This document shows, one piece after another, positions 24,776 through 32,802 of a DNA stretch of 38,551 bases. The first letter of the stretch is position 1, and each line of letters starts with the position of its first letter. Source of the DNA: an uncultured Alphaproteobacteria bacterium (GTDB taxonomy: Bacteria > Pseudomonadota > Alphaproteobacteria > Rhodobacterales > Rhodobacteraceae); the NCBI GenBank assembly GCA_902556405.1, contig CACDWF010000017.1:1-38551 (forward strand), written 5' to 3'. The notes beneath the pieces are model-generated. The model saw only the letters and a list, made by a program, of their open reading frames with translations. It was not told the origin of the DNA and did no database searches. Position numbers and translations under genes: made by a program.

Positions 24776-25642
24776 ATGCAAGACTTAGACACACAACAAT
24801 CTCAAAGCCTAAATGGTGATAATCCTGACTTAGATATGTCGAACGATATTTTAAATGAATTGGAGGAAGGTGCGTCTGAAGAAAATGTTTTACAAACCTT
24901 TTTAAAACTTAAAGAACACGGGCAATCCTCCAGAACAAAAGCGCTGAGATTAAAAGAAAACGACGTAATAGTGGCGATAGACGGCAATAGCTACCACGAC
25001 AGTGTCGATAAAATGGTTGATCTATTATCAAGTGGAGAAGAGGGCGACCTTTGGCTATTAACAATCTGGAGAAATGGAAAGTTTTTTGAAGTATTTACTA
25101 GAGGTCCATTAGGAGGCATTTTTGAGTTCACACGCCCAGATGAGTCCCAAATGATATTTGAGTTATTTCAGAAAAGGGAAATGGGTGAGAAAGAGGAATA
25201 TCGTATTTTTGAAGCACTAAGAGACATAAAAAGAGTGGTAGATGTGTACGACACTACGCCTAGTCAAGTAGCAGTAATATTACCTCCTGTATGGTTATTG
25301 CAACAAAAAATGTGGGAACCATTGCTGGCTATCCTCTCCGTATACCTAATAACCTTTAGCGTGAATATATTTCTTTTTATTTTAGCAGTCATTTTAATCG
25401 CTCTATACTTGAGGAAAGGCCAGGTTACACTTAGAAGAAGCTATGGCATGTTTCAAGACAGAAATGCATGGGCGATTTTAGCTGCTCGATCAGACAAAGA
25501 GGCTCAAGAGATGTGTCGTGGCCTCGATGAGAAAGTTAATTTTATAAATGCTCAAGTGAAACCCTATAATAAAGAGGTTACTAAACCTAAAAGAATTAAT
25601 AAATCTGGGAATGTTCTTAAAGCTCCACAACAATACACGTAG
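24776..25642 (+). CDS. PDZ-like domain membrane protein, last gene of the fliO operon
   Basis: 288 residues. After an acidic N terminus, residues 52-110 read like a PDZ fold (LRLKENDVIVAIDG, then a WLLTIWRNGKFFEVF pair of strands). A hydrophobic hairpin spans about 181-212 with WEPLL before it, and a basic, helical cytoplasmic C terminus ends the protein. No protease triad is present, so the PDZ-like part would be for binding. The membrane hairpin plus the following FQDRNAWAILAARS segment recalls DUF2628-type proteins, but weakly. It ends 19 bases from the convergent methyltransferase gene. A scaffold or targeting role for the flagellum is plausible from context only. Confidence 0.7.
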   Translation: MQDLDTQQSQSLNGDNPDLDMSNDILNELEEGASEENVLQTFLKLKEHGQSSRTKALRLKENDVIVAIDGNSYHDSVDKMVDLLSSGEEGDLWLLTIWRNGKFFEVFTRGPLGGIFEFTRPDESQMIFELFQKREMGEKEEYRIFEALRDIKRVVDVYDTTPSQVAVILPPVWLLQQKMWEPLLAILSVYLITFSVNIFLFILAVILIALYLRKGQVTLRRSYGMFQDRNAWAILAARSDKEAQEMCRGLDEKVNFINAQVKPYNKEVTKPKRINKSGNVLKAPQQYT

Positions 25643-25661
25643 GAAAGCTGAATAGATTTAA

Positions 25662-26789
25662 CTAAGTTCCAAGATAAGCATTTAATCTTAGTGTCTTAAG
25701 TATCTCTTTAAAAGGGTATATTGGTATCTTACTCTCCCTTTTTGCAATAAGCAGATGAATATGGGGCTGGATTTCTGAAGGGAAGGAATACAGCGGCGAC
25801 CAATAAGTATCAAAAGGATAGTCTGCAAATCGGTTGATTTCGATATTATTTGATTGGTTGATGACCTTTTTCAGATATCTGTTAATACAAACAAAAACCC
25901 CATCCTCTCTAAGACTAGATTGAATTACTTTGAAATAATTTTCAATGACTGATCTATTCATTTCCATCATTGATCGCACGTTAATAAAGGCATCCACTAG
26001 TTTACTTCGCAATAGATCATTTGCAGTCCATCCAGGCATTACTAAAAAATCAAAATCTTCTTCGAGTATTTTTGATCCATATTGCAAAAAATCTTGATAC
26101 CCTAAAATCTTTTGTTCTGGAAACGTATTTAAAAGATAATAACTTTGAACTGCATTTACCTCAGGTAGATCAAAAATAATTATCTTGGATTTTTTTATTT
26201 TATTTTTGATCTTGGATGCCAAACCACCATAACCAGACCCTATTTCACAAATGATTGGATGCTCTCTTTTTAAATGATTTAATTGATTTATTATAAACCA
26301 CGAATGATAAATATCGTCATGGTCATGACTATTATAATATATCTCGTAGTTTTTGGTATTTTCCGCTTTTACATTCATTTTGTAGACAACAGGATTGCCA
26401 ATTTTGCCGATACAGCTTGAGGCTACAAATTCAATGTCTGTGGACAAAATAAGTTTTTTAACTGCCTCTGTTATCGACCTAAACAAATTTTGATCATTTT
26501 CTTCTTTAATTAAATCAGGTAGCTCCCCTTGTTTCATTTCTTTCCATAGTTCTTCATTGCCTTTTTGAAATCGTTTGTTTCCATGGGATATCAAAGAATC
26601 ATTAAAGCCAATTGTAAGGGCATTTCTAAGCATTCGCGGCCAAATCTCTTCATTTCTAATTAGGTCTGAGTATCCATTTGGGAAAGCATCCCAGTGAAAA
26701 CTTTTGAAATCACAGGGCATTGTTTTTTCTGCTAATTCGAAATTTTGCAACATAAATTCAAATGTTCTTTTTTTGAAGTTAAGGTCCAT
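25662..26789 (-). CDS. Putative sugar O-methyltransferase
   Basis: 375 residues. A Rossmann-type SAM-binding motif CEIGSGYGGLA lies at 181-191 with an acidic strand end (IIIFDLPEV) about 20 residues later. Other features (YNSHDHDDIYHSWFI, WSPLYSFPSEIQPH near the end) fit the family annotated as putative sugar O-methyltransferase (TIGR04371). Such enzymes methylate sugars on surface polysaccharides. Its position inside a flagellar cluster that also has a Maf-like gene suggests flagellin glycan decoration. It lies downstream of motA-motB on the minus strand with an 85-base gap. The substrate is unknown. Confidence 0.75.
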   Translation of the reverse strand: MDLNFKKRTFEFMLQNFELAEKTMPCDFKSFHWDAFPNGYSDLIRNEEIWPRMLRNALTIGFNDSLISHGNKRFQKGNEELWKEMKQGELPDLIKEENDQNLFRSITEAVKKLILSTDIEFVASSCIGKIGNPVVYKMNVKAENTKNYEIYYNSHDHDDIYHSWFIINQLNHLKREHPIICEIGSGYGGLASKIKNKIKKSKIIIFDLPEVNAVQSYYLLNTFPEQKILGYQDFLQYGSKILEEDFDFLVMPGWTANDLLRSKLVDAFINVRSMMEMNRSVIENYFKVIQSSLREDGVFVCINRYLKKVINQSNNIEINRFADYPFDTYWSPLYSFPSEIQPHIHLLIAKRESKIPIYPFKEILKTLRLNAYLGT

Positions 26790-26874
26790 ATTAAAACCAA
26801 TAGATCTTACATTTTAGATTATTGCTAGTAAAAATAAATACGTTACCTATTAACTTAAGTACACTGAAAAATAA

Positions 26875-28035
26875 CTAGAAATTTATTTCAATTTCAATTC
26901 TTCTATTCTTCTCTCTACCAGCAGAAGTCTCGTTTGTGTCAAGTGGCTTTGACTCGCCAAAACTGACTGCTTTCATTCTATCTGTGCTAATGTTTCCTGA
27001 CTTCTCAAGCTCTTGCACAACGCTTGAGGCTCTTGCCGCAGCCAGATCCCAGTTATCTCTAAAGTTACCACCAAACATCAAAGGAACGTTGTCGGTGTGT
27101 CCAGAAACAGTTACTGTCCCAGTCTCCCCTACCCCTTTATCTGCGATTTTAGCCATTATCTGTCTGGCTTGAGAAGTTAATTCTGCTGATCCTGATGAAA
27201 AAGCTCCTCCAGATCCAACAGTTACAAATACCTTACCATCTTTTCTCTCCACACTGACCAGCCCCTTGTCAATTTCATTTTTCAACGCCACTTCAAGCTC
27301 ATTAGCAGCTTGGCCAGCTGAAGCTTCCTTTGAAGATTTTTCACTATCATCAACACCTGAACCAGAATCTACTGAAGACCCTTTAGTTTCACCATCCGCC
27401 TCTGTTTGAGCTAGTGACGCGAGTTCTTTTAATTTCTCCTCAAGCCCACCAAAAAGAACCTCTTGATCAGTGTTTCCAGTTTTATTCTTAGCCTTGTCAA
27501 TAGCTTCCAAGGTCTCTTGTATCAACTTAGGTAGGTCTTTTGCAGCTGTAACCTGATCACGTATTTCCACTTTCACTGCTTCGCCAACCGCTTCGACTTT
27601 AATTTCTCCTTTGTCAACAGCCTCTTGAAGAGCTTCAACTAGATCCTTGGCGCTTTTGTCTTCTTCTCCTCCCTCATCCTCTTTCGTTTTTACTTCAAGT
27701 TCTTTTTTTTCTAAGTTAGTAGTCTGCTGGGTCATCTGCTTTGTAACTGATGGACTAGGTGAAGGACTGAAGTTTAGGGATAATACAGTGGTTCCTTTTG
27801 GTTGTTCAACAACGGGCACTAGTCGCTGAACACCGAATGCATTCTTTAATGAACCAGATATTTGCTTAAATTTGGGTACGTTAAATTCTGCAAATGAGAG
27901 AATTAGAACAAAGAAAGCCATCAAAAGGGTAGCCATGTCAGCAAAGGTTGCCATCCAAGCTGGCGCTCCAACTGGAGGACACTTGGGACATTCCTCTTCC
28001 TCTTCCTCTATCTCTGCTTCTACTTCTTCAGCCAA
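26875..28035 (-). CDS. motB: Sodium-type flagellar stator protein MotB/PomB
   Basis: 386 residues. The N terminus is acidic; a transmembrane helix contains the ion-binding Asp33 (TFADMATLLMAFFVLILSF). A plug-like segment follows (KFKQISGSLKNAFGVQ, close to PomB of Vibrio), then a long Glu/Lys/Ser-rich periplasmic linker (about 95-250) and an OmpA-like peptidoglycan-binding domain (VSGHTDNVPL ... REKNRRIEIEI). The start is TTG at 28035: an in-frame stop lies immediately upstream, no ATG occurs before the transmembrane helix, and GGAG lies nine bases before. The linker is longer than in E. coli MotB. It is encoded after motA in one transcript. Confidence 0.95.
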   Translation of the reverse strand: MAEEVEAEIEEEEEECPKCPPVGAPAWMATFADMATLLMAFFVLILSFAEFNVPKFKQISGSLKNAFGVQRLVPVVEQPKGTTVLSLNFSPSPSPSVTKQMTQQTTNLEKKELEVKTKEDEGGEEDKSAKDLVEALQEAVDKGEIKVEAVGEAVKVEIRDQVTAAKDLPKLIQETLEAIDKAKNKTGNTDQEVLFGGLEEKLKELASLAQTEADGETKGSSVDSGSGVDDSEKSSKEASAGQAANELEVALKNEIDKGLVSVERKDGKVFVTVGSGGAFSSGSAELTSQARQIMAKIADKGVGETGTVTVSGHTDNVPLMFGGNFRDNWDLAAARASSVVQELEKSGNISTDRMKAVSFGESKPLDTNETSAGREKNRRIEIEINF

Positions 28036-28066
28036 CTATTTATACTCCAAATGAACACCTAACAGG

Positions 28067-28831
28067 TTAGGCGGCATTTTCTAATTTCTCTTGGATAGCT
28101 GGGGGAAGATTGGCCAACATTTGATCTTGAATGTTTCTGGGAGACTCGCCCCTAGCAATGTTTCTCAGTCCCATCACAACCATGTCTCTGTAAGTAGCCT
28201 CGTAGGCCGTGTTCGCCTCTAAAGTCGTTTGCATAGGCATAAACATCACGTTCGCAAAAAATGCCCCATACAGAGTTGTTAATAGTGCTATCGCCATTGC
28301 CGGACCAATTGCTTTGGGATCTGCCATGTTGCCCAGCATAAGAACGAGACCTATCAGTGTACCAATCATTCCCATTGCAGGTGCAATATCTACCCAAGCC
28401 TTGACAATACCTTGGTTTGTAGCGTGACGAGCTTTCATAGCCTTGATTTCCTGGTTAAGCTGTACAGTTAACTTTGCCTCGTCTGCTCCATCGACGAGCA
28501 TTTGCAAACCTTTAGAGAAAAATTTGTCCGGAACATCTTGTCCTTCCAACGCCATCATGCCGTCTTTTCTAGCAATACCCGCTAACTCGATCATCTTTGT
28601 TACTAAATCTTCTTGTGATGGTAATCCTGGCATAAATGCTTTTGACATCACTTTGAAAGAGTTTAAAAATTGAGGCAATGTACATGTATACATCACAGCG
28701 AAAAAAGTCCCGCCGACAACAATTAACGCTGAACCTCCATGAAGAAATGGACCTATTCCACCTCCACTAGCCATCGCGTAAACTATCATTCCAACAGCAC
28801 CCAAAAAACCTATAAGCGAGCCGATATCCAT
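28067..28831 (-). CDS. motA: Sodium-type flagellar stator protein MotA/PomA
   Basis: 254 residues with four membrane helices. Residues known to matter in Vibrio PomA occur at the same numbers: Asp148 (VDIAPAMGM), Thr158 (MIGTLIG), Thr185 and Thr186 (LLTTLYGA). The N terminus (MDIGSLIGFLG) and NMADPKAIGPAMAIALL are also PomA-like, so sodium is the likely coupling ion. The cytoplasmic loop carries the charged FliG-contact region. AAGAGGA precedes the ATG, and a sigma-54 promoter lies 36-51 bases upstream. Confidence 0.95.
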   Translation of the reverse strand: MDIGSLIGFLGAVGMIVYAMASGGGIGPFLHGGSALIVVGGTFFAVMYTCTLPQFLNSFKVMSKAFMPGLPSQEDLVTKMIELAGIARKDGMMALEGQDVPDKFFSKGLQMLVDGADEAKLTVQLNQEIKAMKARHATNQGIVKAWVDIAPAMGMIGTLIGLVLMLGNMADPKAIGPAMAIALLTTLYGAFFANVMFMPMQTTLEANTAYEATYRDMVVMGLRNIARGESPRNIQDQMLANLPPAIQEKLENAA

Positions 28832-28866
28832 ATTTTTTCCTCTTGCTAGAATTACAACCTTTACTT

Positions 28867-28882
28867 TGCAAAAATAATACCA
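28867..28882 (-). promoter_or_regulatory. Sigma-54 (-24/-12) promoter of motA-motB
   Basis: On the minus strand TGGTAT-N5-TTGCA, with GG and GC ten bases apart. The -12 element is perfect and the -24 element keeps TGG but not CAC. It lies at the right distance for a leader of about 25 bases before motA. Confidence 0.7.
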
Positions 28883-28981
28883 ATATCATACTAATCAACA
28901 AAAAAATATTTTGCAGCGTGCTTGGAGCTGTGACGCATTCATGTTATGTATCTTGTATAATTACAATGAAGGTCAATAGTT

Positions 28982-29461
28982 TTGAAACATCTTCTAATCT
29001 TATGTTCTTTTTTATTGTTTAATACCACAGCTGTCGCCGATGACAAAAGATATGTGGAAAAGGAACATATAATTTATGATAAGAAAAACGCCATTGAATG
29101 GTTGCGTTGCAGTGTTGGGCAGACATGGAACGGTTTAACCTGCACAGGAGAAGTAATTAATTTAACAATGGATGATGTTGATTTTGCTATAAAAGTTGCT
29201 GACAAACAACTAGGTGGAAACTGGCGCTTGCCCAATAAAACCGAATTAATGTCTATCGTATGCAAGTCGTGTGGAGTACCTAAAATTGATGAAAGAATTT
29301 TTCCAAATACCGACAATGCACCCTACTGGACAAATGACAAGAGTTTTTTTGACACTAACCACCTCGTAAGTGTTAGCTTCCATACTGGATATTCCTATAA
29401 TAAATTTACTAAGATTAAGCCCTTAGCTGTGAGGCTTGTTAGAGACCCTTCCAGGGAATAA
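28982..29461 (+). CDS. Secreted protein with a DUF1566/Lcl C-terminal domain
   Basis: 159 residues with a signal peptide (MKHLLILCSFLLF..., cleavage near AVA-DD). The mature part has the Lcl C-terminal pattern: KKNAIEWLRCSVGQTWNG, NWRLPNKTELMSIV, IDERIFPNT, a YWTND strand and VRLVRD near the end. Four cysteines probably form disulfides in the periplasm or outside. The start is TTG at 28982 with AAGG about eight bases upstream; a nearby ATG at 28966 is in another frame. Related domains occur in adhesins and lipoproteins; a specific role is not known. It is divergent from motA. Confidence 0.75.
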   Translation: MKHLLILCSFLLFNTTAVADDKRYVEKEHIIYDKKNAIEWLRCSVGQTWNGLTCTGEVINLTMDDVDFAIKVADKQLGGNWRLPNKTELMSIVCKSCGVPKIDERIFPNTDNAPYWTNDKSFFDTNHLVSVSFHTGYSYNKFTKIKPLAVRLVRDPSRE

Positions 29462-29464
29462 TAA

Positions 29465-29695
29465 CTATTTGGGCCTTTGTTCTTTTTTCCATAGATAAAG
29501 TTTCACAAAAAATAAACACGCCCCACTTACCACTATTGTAATCCCGATAAGATCAATAGTGATAAATCGAAGATAATGCATCTTATCTCCCACAAGAAGA
29601 GCCATTAATCCTAGCATTGCAACCGCTAAAATAAAGGAGCGTATTATCTTACAGGTTCTGCAATCTTTAGTATTAAAAAACGTACTTTTTTCCAT
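29465..29695 (-). CDS. Small two-helix membrane protein
   Basis: I start this at ATG 29695, giving 76 residues. A GTG at 29743 in the same frame has no ribosome site and lies inside a hairpin. The product has a CRTC pair near the N terminus, two hydrophobic helices and a basic end (LWKKEQRPK). It is convergent with the DUF1566 gene, three bases apart. No family is recognised. Confidence 0.5.
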   Translation of the reverse strand: MEKSTFFNTKDCRTCKIIRSFILAVAMLGLMALLVGDKMHYLRFITIDLIGITIVVSGACLFFVKLYLWKKEQRPK

Positions 29696-29739
29696 CAATA
29701 GTAAATAACACAAACTGTATAATTTTTCAAAATTTTTTG

Positions 29740-29766
29740 ACACTTAAAAAGTGTGTGTTTTTTAAA
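29740..29766 (+). terminator. Hairpin with T-run upstream of rpoN
   Basis: ACACTT (29740-29745) and AAGTGT (29749-29754) form a perfect six-pair stem with a three-base loop, followed by GTGTTTTTTT on the plus strand. It would isolate rpoN from upstream plus-strand transcription. The stem is AT-rich, so it may be weak. Confidence 0.4.
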
Positions 29767-29889
29767 TTCTGCTCAAGGTATTGAATTTATTGAAAAAATA
29801 TTTCAAAAAGCTGACATGAAGGTTTGTCAAATTGATTTTTTTGAATTTTGGAAAAATCTTGGTTTCATAATCCCATAAGGAGATTTGAA

Positions 29890-31380
29890 ATGCAATTATC
29901 ACAGTCTTTAAACATAAAACAAAAACAGTCATTAGTAATGACTCCGCAACTCCAACAAGCTATCAAATTGCTTCAATTAACTAACCTTGAACTAAAGCAG
30001 TTTTTAGAGGAACAAACTTTTGATAATCCTTTTATAGATGTTGAAGAAGAAAACAATGCATCAGAGAAGAATGACGCAGGGGTTAGCTCATCAGAGAAAA
30101 ATGACTCTAACAGTGAACAAGTTCTATCAAAAGAAATAACTGATTTTTCTGATGATCCAACTAATAATGATGATTATGATAATCGCTTTGACAATGCAGG
30201 TATCGACTATGGCGAGATAAGTAATAATAAATCGAATAACGGAGAGGATTGGGACTTAATTGCGTCAACTGTACCCAATCATGAAAAATCATTAATTGCG
30301 CACATTGAAGATCAACTACCTTACATATTAAATTGCCAAAAAGAACATTTCATCGCCAGATATTTTTTAGAGGCACTGGAGCCTTCGGGTTGGCTTGGAA
30401 AATCACTAGATGAAATTCACGTAGCTACACGTGTGGATTATGTTGATCTTGAAAATGTTTTGATGAAGTTACAAGGCGCGGAACCAACGGGGCTATTTGC
30501 TAGAAACCTATCCGAATGCATACGACTTCAAATATCAGAGAAAGGCTTAATGTGTAACCAACTTTCGGTGCTTTTAGATAATCTTTCCCTTCTAGGCAAA
30601 GGTGATTTAAAGGGTTTGATGAAAAAAATAAGTTGCGATGAAAAGAAATTTAAGGACTTTCTAACAATAATTAGAAGCGTCGACCCAAAACCCGGGTCTT
30701 CATTCTTGTCAGAGACTTCAAATATACACAAACCAGACCTTCTGGTTAGGAAAACCGGTAAAGATTGGATAGTTGATCTCAATCGATCTACGCTACCATC
30801 AATAAATATAAATGAGGACTATGCTCAAAAGTTATCGCCAGCAGGTCGTGACAGCACAAAAATTGATAGCTATGCAAACCAAGCTCTTTCATCTGCCAGA
30901 TGGCTAAAAAGGGCTTTGGAGCAAAGAAATATTACAACGCTGAAGATCACAGCAGAGATAATAAAAAGGCAAAAGAACTTTCTTGAAAAGGGATTAGATT
31001 TTCTTGAGCCTCTATCACTTAAAGATATTGCGCAAGCAGTAAAAATGCATGAGAGCACTGTGAGTAGAGTAACAAACGGCTTGATGGTTTCTACTCCTAA
31101 GGGCACGGTTCCATTAAAATCACTATTCAGCGTTACCATTGAAACTGATGACAGAGAAAACAGTAAGTCAGCCGCTGCCGTCAGAAACATGATAAAGAAA
31201 ATTTTAAATGAAGAAACAGGTGAAAAACCGCTGAGTGACGATCTGATAGCAAAAATAGTAAGCAAAAATGGTGTGAAGCTCGCTAGGAGGACTGTAGCTA
31301 AATACCGAGAAATGTTGAATATTCCTTCTTCTTCAGAAAGAAAAAGGAGAGCTAAATTGGATGCAATGACTGCAAGCTAG
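29890..31380 (+). CDS. rpoN: RNA polymerase sigma-54 factor RpoN
   Basis: The ATG at 29890 has AGGAG seven bases upstream and gives 496 residues; the frame runs 42 bases further back to a TTG without support. Region I (MQLSQSLNIKQKQSLVMTPQLQQ-type, glutamine/leucine-rich) binds activators. An acidic, asparagine-rich linker (about 50-110) follows, then the core-binding domain, the HTH near KDIAQAVKMHESTVSRV that contacts -12, and the RpoN box ARRTVAKYRE at 465-474 that reads -24. Its location at the edge of the flagellar cluster, with five cognate promoters nearby, suggests a flagellar-dedicated copy like RpoN2 of R. sphaeroides; whether the genome has another rpoN cannot be seen. Confidence 0.96.
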   Translation: MQLSQSLNIKQKQSLVMTPQLQQAIKLLQLTNLELKQFLEEQTFDNPFIDVEEENNASEKNDAGVSSSEKNDSNSEQVLSKEITDFSDDPTNNDDYDNRFDNAGIDYGEISNNKSNNGEDWDLIASTVPNHEKSLIAHIEDQLPYILNCQKEHFIARYFLEALEPSGWLGKSLDEIHVATRVDYVDLENVLMKLQGAEPTGLFARNLSECIRLQISEKGLMCNQLSVLLDNLSLLGKGDLKGLMKKISCDEKKFKDFLTIIRSVDPKPGSSFLSETSNIHKPDLLVRKTGKDWIVDLNRSTLPSININEDYAQKLSPAGRDSTKIDSYANQALSSARWLKRALEQRNITTLKITAEIIKRQKNFLEKGLDFLEPLSLKDIAQAVKMHESTVSRVTNGLMVSTPKGTVPLKSLFSVTIETDDRENSKSAAAVRNMIKKILNEETGEKPLSDDLIAKIVSKNGVKLARRTVAKYREMLNIPSSSERKRRAKLDAMTAS

Positions 31381-31419
31381 GCTTGATTTTAGATCAATTT
31401 ACATTTACAGCCTGGAGGG

Positions 31420-31590
31420 CTATTGCTGTCTGGCCGAATGTCTTTCAACACTAAAAGTGCTTATTTCTTTGTACTGAGCCGGTTCCACTTCGTTATCATT
31501 TTCATCAAAAAACACTAGTTTGAAAGCCAGATTAAAATCGTCACTCAAAATAATTGGGTCAACTACTTTTTCAGCTGAATTACTAACCAT
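31420..31590 (-). CDS. 56-residue small protein, conserved status unknown
   Basis: An open frame of 56 residues beginning at the ATG at 31590 with a strong AAAAGGAG site six bases upstream. The product is acidic in the middle (FFDENDNEVEP) and ends SVERHSARQQ; it has no membrane segment. It lies 57 bases downstream of the potassium channel gene on the same strand and is convergent with rpoN. The ribosome site is the main evidence that it is translated. No family recognised. Confidence 0.6.
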   Translation of the reverse strand: MVSNSAEKVVDPIILSDDFNLAFKLVFFDENDNEVEPAQYKEISTFSVERHSARQQ

Positions 31591-31647
31591 ATCCATCTCC
31601 TTTTAGTTGATAAGCTGCACAATACATGCCAACGTTATCACCAAACA

Positions 31648-32550
31648 CTATTTTTTTGTATCTTTGAAGACCTCAATAATCGCGTCGACATGATCTTCAC
31701 TCAAATCAAATCTTTTTCTTAACGATTCAATCTTCGCTTGTTCTTGATCGGAAATTTCGCCATCCAAAAGAGCATTAGCCACCTCTGCCTCTAATATCGC
31801 TTTTCTTGTTGCTACTTGATTAGCAAACGCGTTAGCAACAATACCAGTTAAAAGAGCAACTACACAAACTCCCATTATTGCCGTTACTGCACCAATGATC
31901 TTTCCCAAAGGAGTAAGCGGAGAAACATCACCATAACCGACCGTTGTCAACGTAATCAAAGACCACCACATCGTTTCTGGAATTGATTTAAATTTATCAG
32001 GTTGTGCGTTATTCTCAGCCACATACATCATTGCGGAAGAAAAGAATAGAGCGATGGCGAAAAGATAAAGAGCAGCTACGAATGAACTTCTTTCATGTTT
32101 TATCGCAGACCAAAGATCTTCTAGTGCGGAAGAGTAGTGCGAAATCTTCAGTAATCGAAGTAACCGTAGGACCCTTAGCCACCTCAAGTCTACACTTGTT
32201 ATAAAAATGGCTAAAATACTTGGAACAATAGCTAGAAAATCGATGATACCTGTAAAGCTGAAGATATAGCTTAACCTTCTTCCATACCCCGTACTGTATT
32301 GAGTATCTTTTTTCTCCGAGCTAGCCCATATACGAGCGATATATTCCAAGCCAAAAATTACTACTGAAAATATCTCAAAGTAAAGAAAATAAAGTGAATA
32401 TTTTTCACTCAAATTAGGAACTGACTCCAATGAAACAGCTATCAAGTTCATTATTATTAAAGAAGATAGTGCGATCTCAGTATAAAAGCTCACCTTGTCC
32501 TCTGGCTTACTTTTTTCTAAAATCTCAAGAAGACGTTCTTTTGTAATCAT
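31648..32550 (-). CDS. Voltage-gated potassium channel (Kv-type, six-helix)
   Basis: 300 residues with six membrane helices. S4 has arginines every third residue (Arg123, 126, 129, 132, then Lys135), and the pore loop has the potassium filter TVGYGD at 203-208. After S6 a short cytoplasmic tail contains LEAEVANALLDGEISDQEQAKI, a SHOCT-like oligomerisation helix, and no RCK or cyclic-nucleotide domain. It should be a depolarisation-gated potassium channel of the KvAP class. It lies 21 bases after a small gene, within a minus-strand group that starts at 34844. Its physiological role in bacteria of this type is not established. Confidence 0.92.
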   Translation of the reverse strand: MITKERLLEILEKSKPEDKVSFYTEIALSSLIIMNLIAVSLESVPNLSEKYSLYFLYFEIFSVVIFGLEYIARIWASSEKKDTQYSTGYGRRLSYIFSFTGIIDFLAIVPSILAIFITSVDLRWLRVLRLLRLLKISHYSSALEDLWSAIKHERSSFVAALYLFAIALFFSSAMMYVAENNAQPDKFKSIPETMWWSLITLTTVGYGDVSPLTPLGKIIGAVTAIMGVCVVALLTGIVANAFANQVATRKAILEAEVANALLDGEISDQEQAKIESLRKRFDLSEDHVDAIIEVFKDTKK

Positions 32551-32571
32551 TGCCGAGACCGCGAATAAGTT

Positions 32572-32793
32572 TTAAACCCAAGCTTTATTTTTTCGTCTTT
32601 TGCTTGCATCACCTTTCATCATTTGACTAAAAGCGTTTGCAAACCTTTTGTGAGCTTCTCTATTTTTTTTGAGCGTACTATTAAGAGGTATAACCAAATC
32701 ACCATCCGCACGAAAAAAGGGAGGATCAAAATCTGGATGATTTTTCATTACTAATAATATTTCATCCAATAATTTTTTTTCTTTCTCGTTCAT
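32572..32793 (-). CDS. Small basic hypothetical protein
   Basis: 73 residues: a charged N-terminal helix, a DFDPPFFRADGDLVIPLNS middle and a strongly basic C terminus (KRRKNKAWV). It lies nine bases downstream of the transglycosylase and 21 bases upstream of the potassium channel, so co-transcription is likely. No ribosome site is obvious and no family is recognised. Confidence 0.55.
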   Translation of the reverse strand: MNEKEKKLLDEILLVMKNHPDFDPPFFRADGDLVIPLNSTLKKNREAHKRFANAFSQMMKGDASKRRKNKAWV

Positions 32794-32802
32794 AAATTAT
32801 AT

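Noticed and set aside
28966-29022. Short ATG-started frame (18 codons) overlapping the start of the DUF1566 gene.
   Set aside because: Too short, and the TTG frame at 28982 encodes a good signal peptide and the recognised domain.
29812-29829. TGACA...TGTCA inverted repeat before rpoN, a possible operator.
   Set aside because: Only five base pairs in an AT-rich region; expected by chance.
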